From contig JAKLHL010000117.1 of NCBI GenBank assembly GCA_022710165.1, positions 1 to 5,264 of the forward strand: DNA of 5,264 nucleotides, read 5' to 3'. Origin of the DNA: Bdellovibrionales bacterium (GTDB lineage: Bacteria; Bdellovibrionota; JAFGOL01). The position numbers and the translations under genes were made by a program. This document shows, piece by piece, positions 5,201-5,264 of this stretch; the first letter of the stretch is position 1, and each line of letters starts with the position of its first letter. The notes beneath the pieces are model-generated. The model searched no databases, had not been told where the DNA came from, and saw only the letters and a program-made list of their open reading frames with translations.

Positions 5201-5264
5201 TGGTGGGAAGTGCAGGGCTCGAACCTGCGACCCCCTGCTTGTAAGGCAGGTGCTCTGAACCAAC
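5201..5264 (-). tRNA. tRNA-Val (anticodon UAC), 3' part; 5' end outside window
   Basis: On the minus strand the 3' end is an encoded CCA (5201-5203) after discriminator A (5204) and acceptor strand ACTTCCC (5205-5211). The T arm is GCAGG / TTCGAGC / CCTGC (5212-5228). The variable loop is GGGTC (5229-5233). The anticodon stem is CCTGC/GCAGG with loop CTTACAA (5239-5245), so the anticodon is TAC (5241-5243), reading GUA valine codons. The D-stem 3' side GAGC (5252-5255) and the D-loop with GTTGG follow, and the window ends before the 5' D-stem and acceptor strand. The arrangement closely resembles E. coli tRNA-Val(UAC). The CCA end lies 1 nt from the stop of the convergent lysine-rich protein gene. 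Confidence 0.95.

Overview
The window reads as ordinary bacterial chromosome. It has compact genes, clear Shine-Dalgarno sites, sigma70-type promoters and a tRNA with an encoded CCA end. A lipoprotein signal and two Sec-type signal peptides suggest a Gram-negative-type envelope. Ile codons are strongly biased to ATA, and Arg codons AGG/AGA are common, which suggests an organism outside the well-studied enterics. I cannot name the lineage from this evidence. No integrase, transposase, phage gene or CRISPR array is visible.

Layout. Positions 1-218 hold the 3' end of a TPM-domain gene, followed 8 bp later on the same strand by carbamate kinase (arcC, 227-1171). Convergent to these, on the minus strand, is a tight three-gene cluster read right to left: a secreted S9-family serine peptidase (3719-1791), thioredoxin (1822-1502), and a small DUF4870-type membrane protein (from 1466, or more likely from a CTG at 1505, down to 1161). 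The peptidase and thioredoxin genes overlap by 32 bp. The thioredoxin stop appears to overlap the CTG start of the third gene. The 3' ends of arcC and the DUF4870 gene overlap by 11 bp.

The 286-bp gap at 3720-4005 is the least explained part. It holds a perfect 15-bp inverted repeat (3765-3779 / 3934-3948) that encloses several further helices, and the right arm is followed by seven Ts. This looks like a compact structured RNA of about 190 nt on the plus strand, but I cannot assign it to a known family. Beyond it, on the minus strand, is a Cys-rich lipoprotein of unknown function (4743-4006) driven by a perfect-consensus sigma70 promoter. A divergent promoter drives a small exported, lysine-rich protein (4885-5199). 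One base past its stop lies the 3' end of a convergent tRNA-Val(UAC), cut by the window edge.

Functional links are limited. The peptidase, thioredoxin and DUF4870 genes are probably co-transcribed and translationally coupled, but no shared pathway is evident. Carbamate kinase appears without arcA or arcB in view. The best candidates for something undescribed are the structured intergenic RNA, the likely CTG start, and the lysine-rich exported protein.
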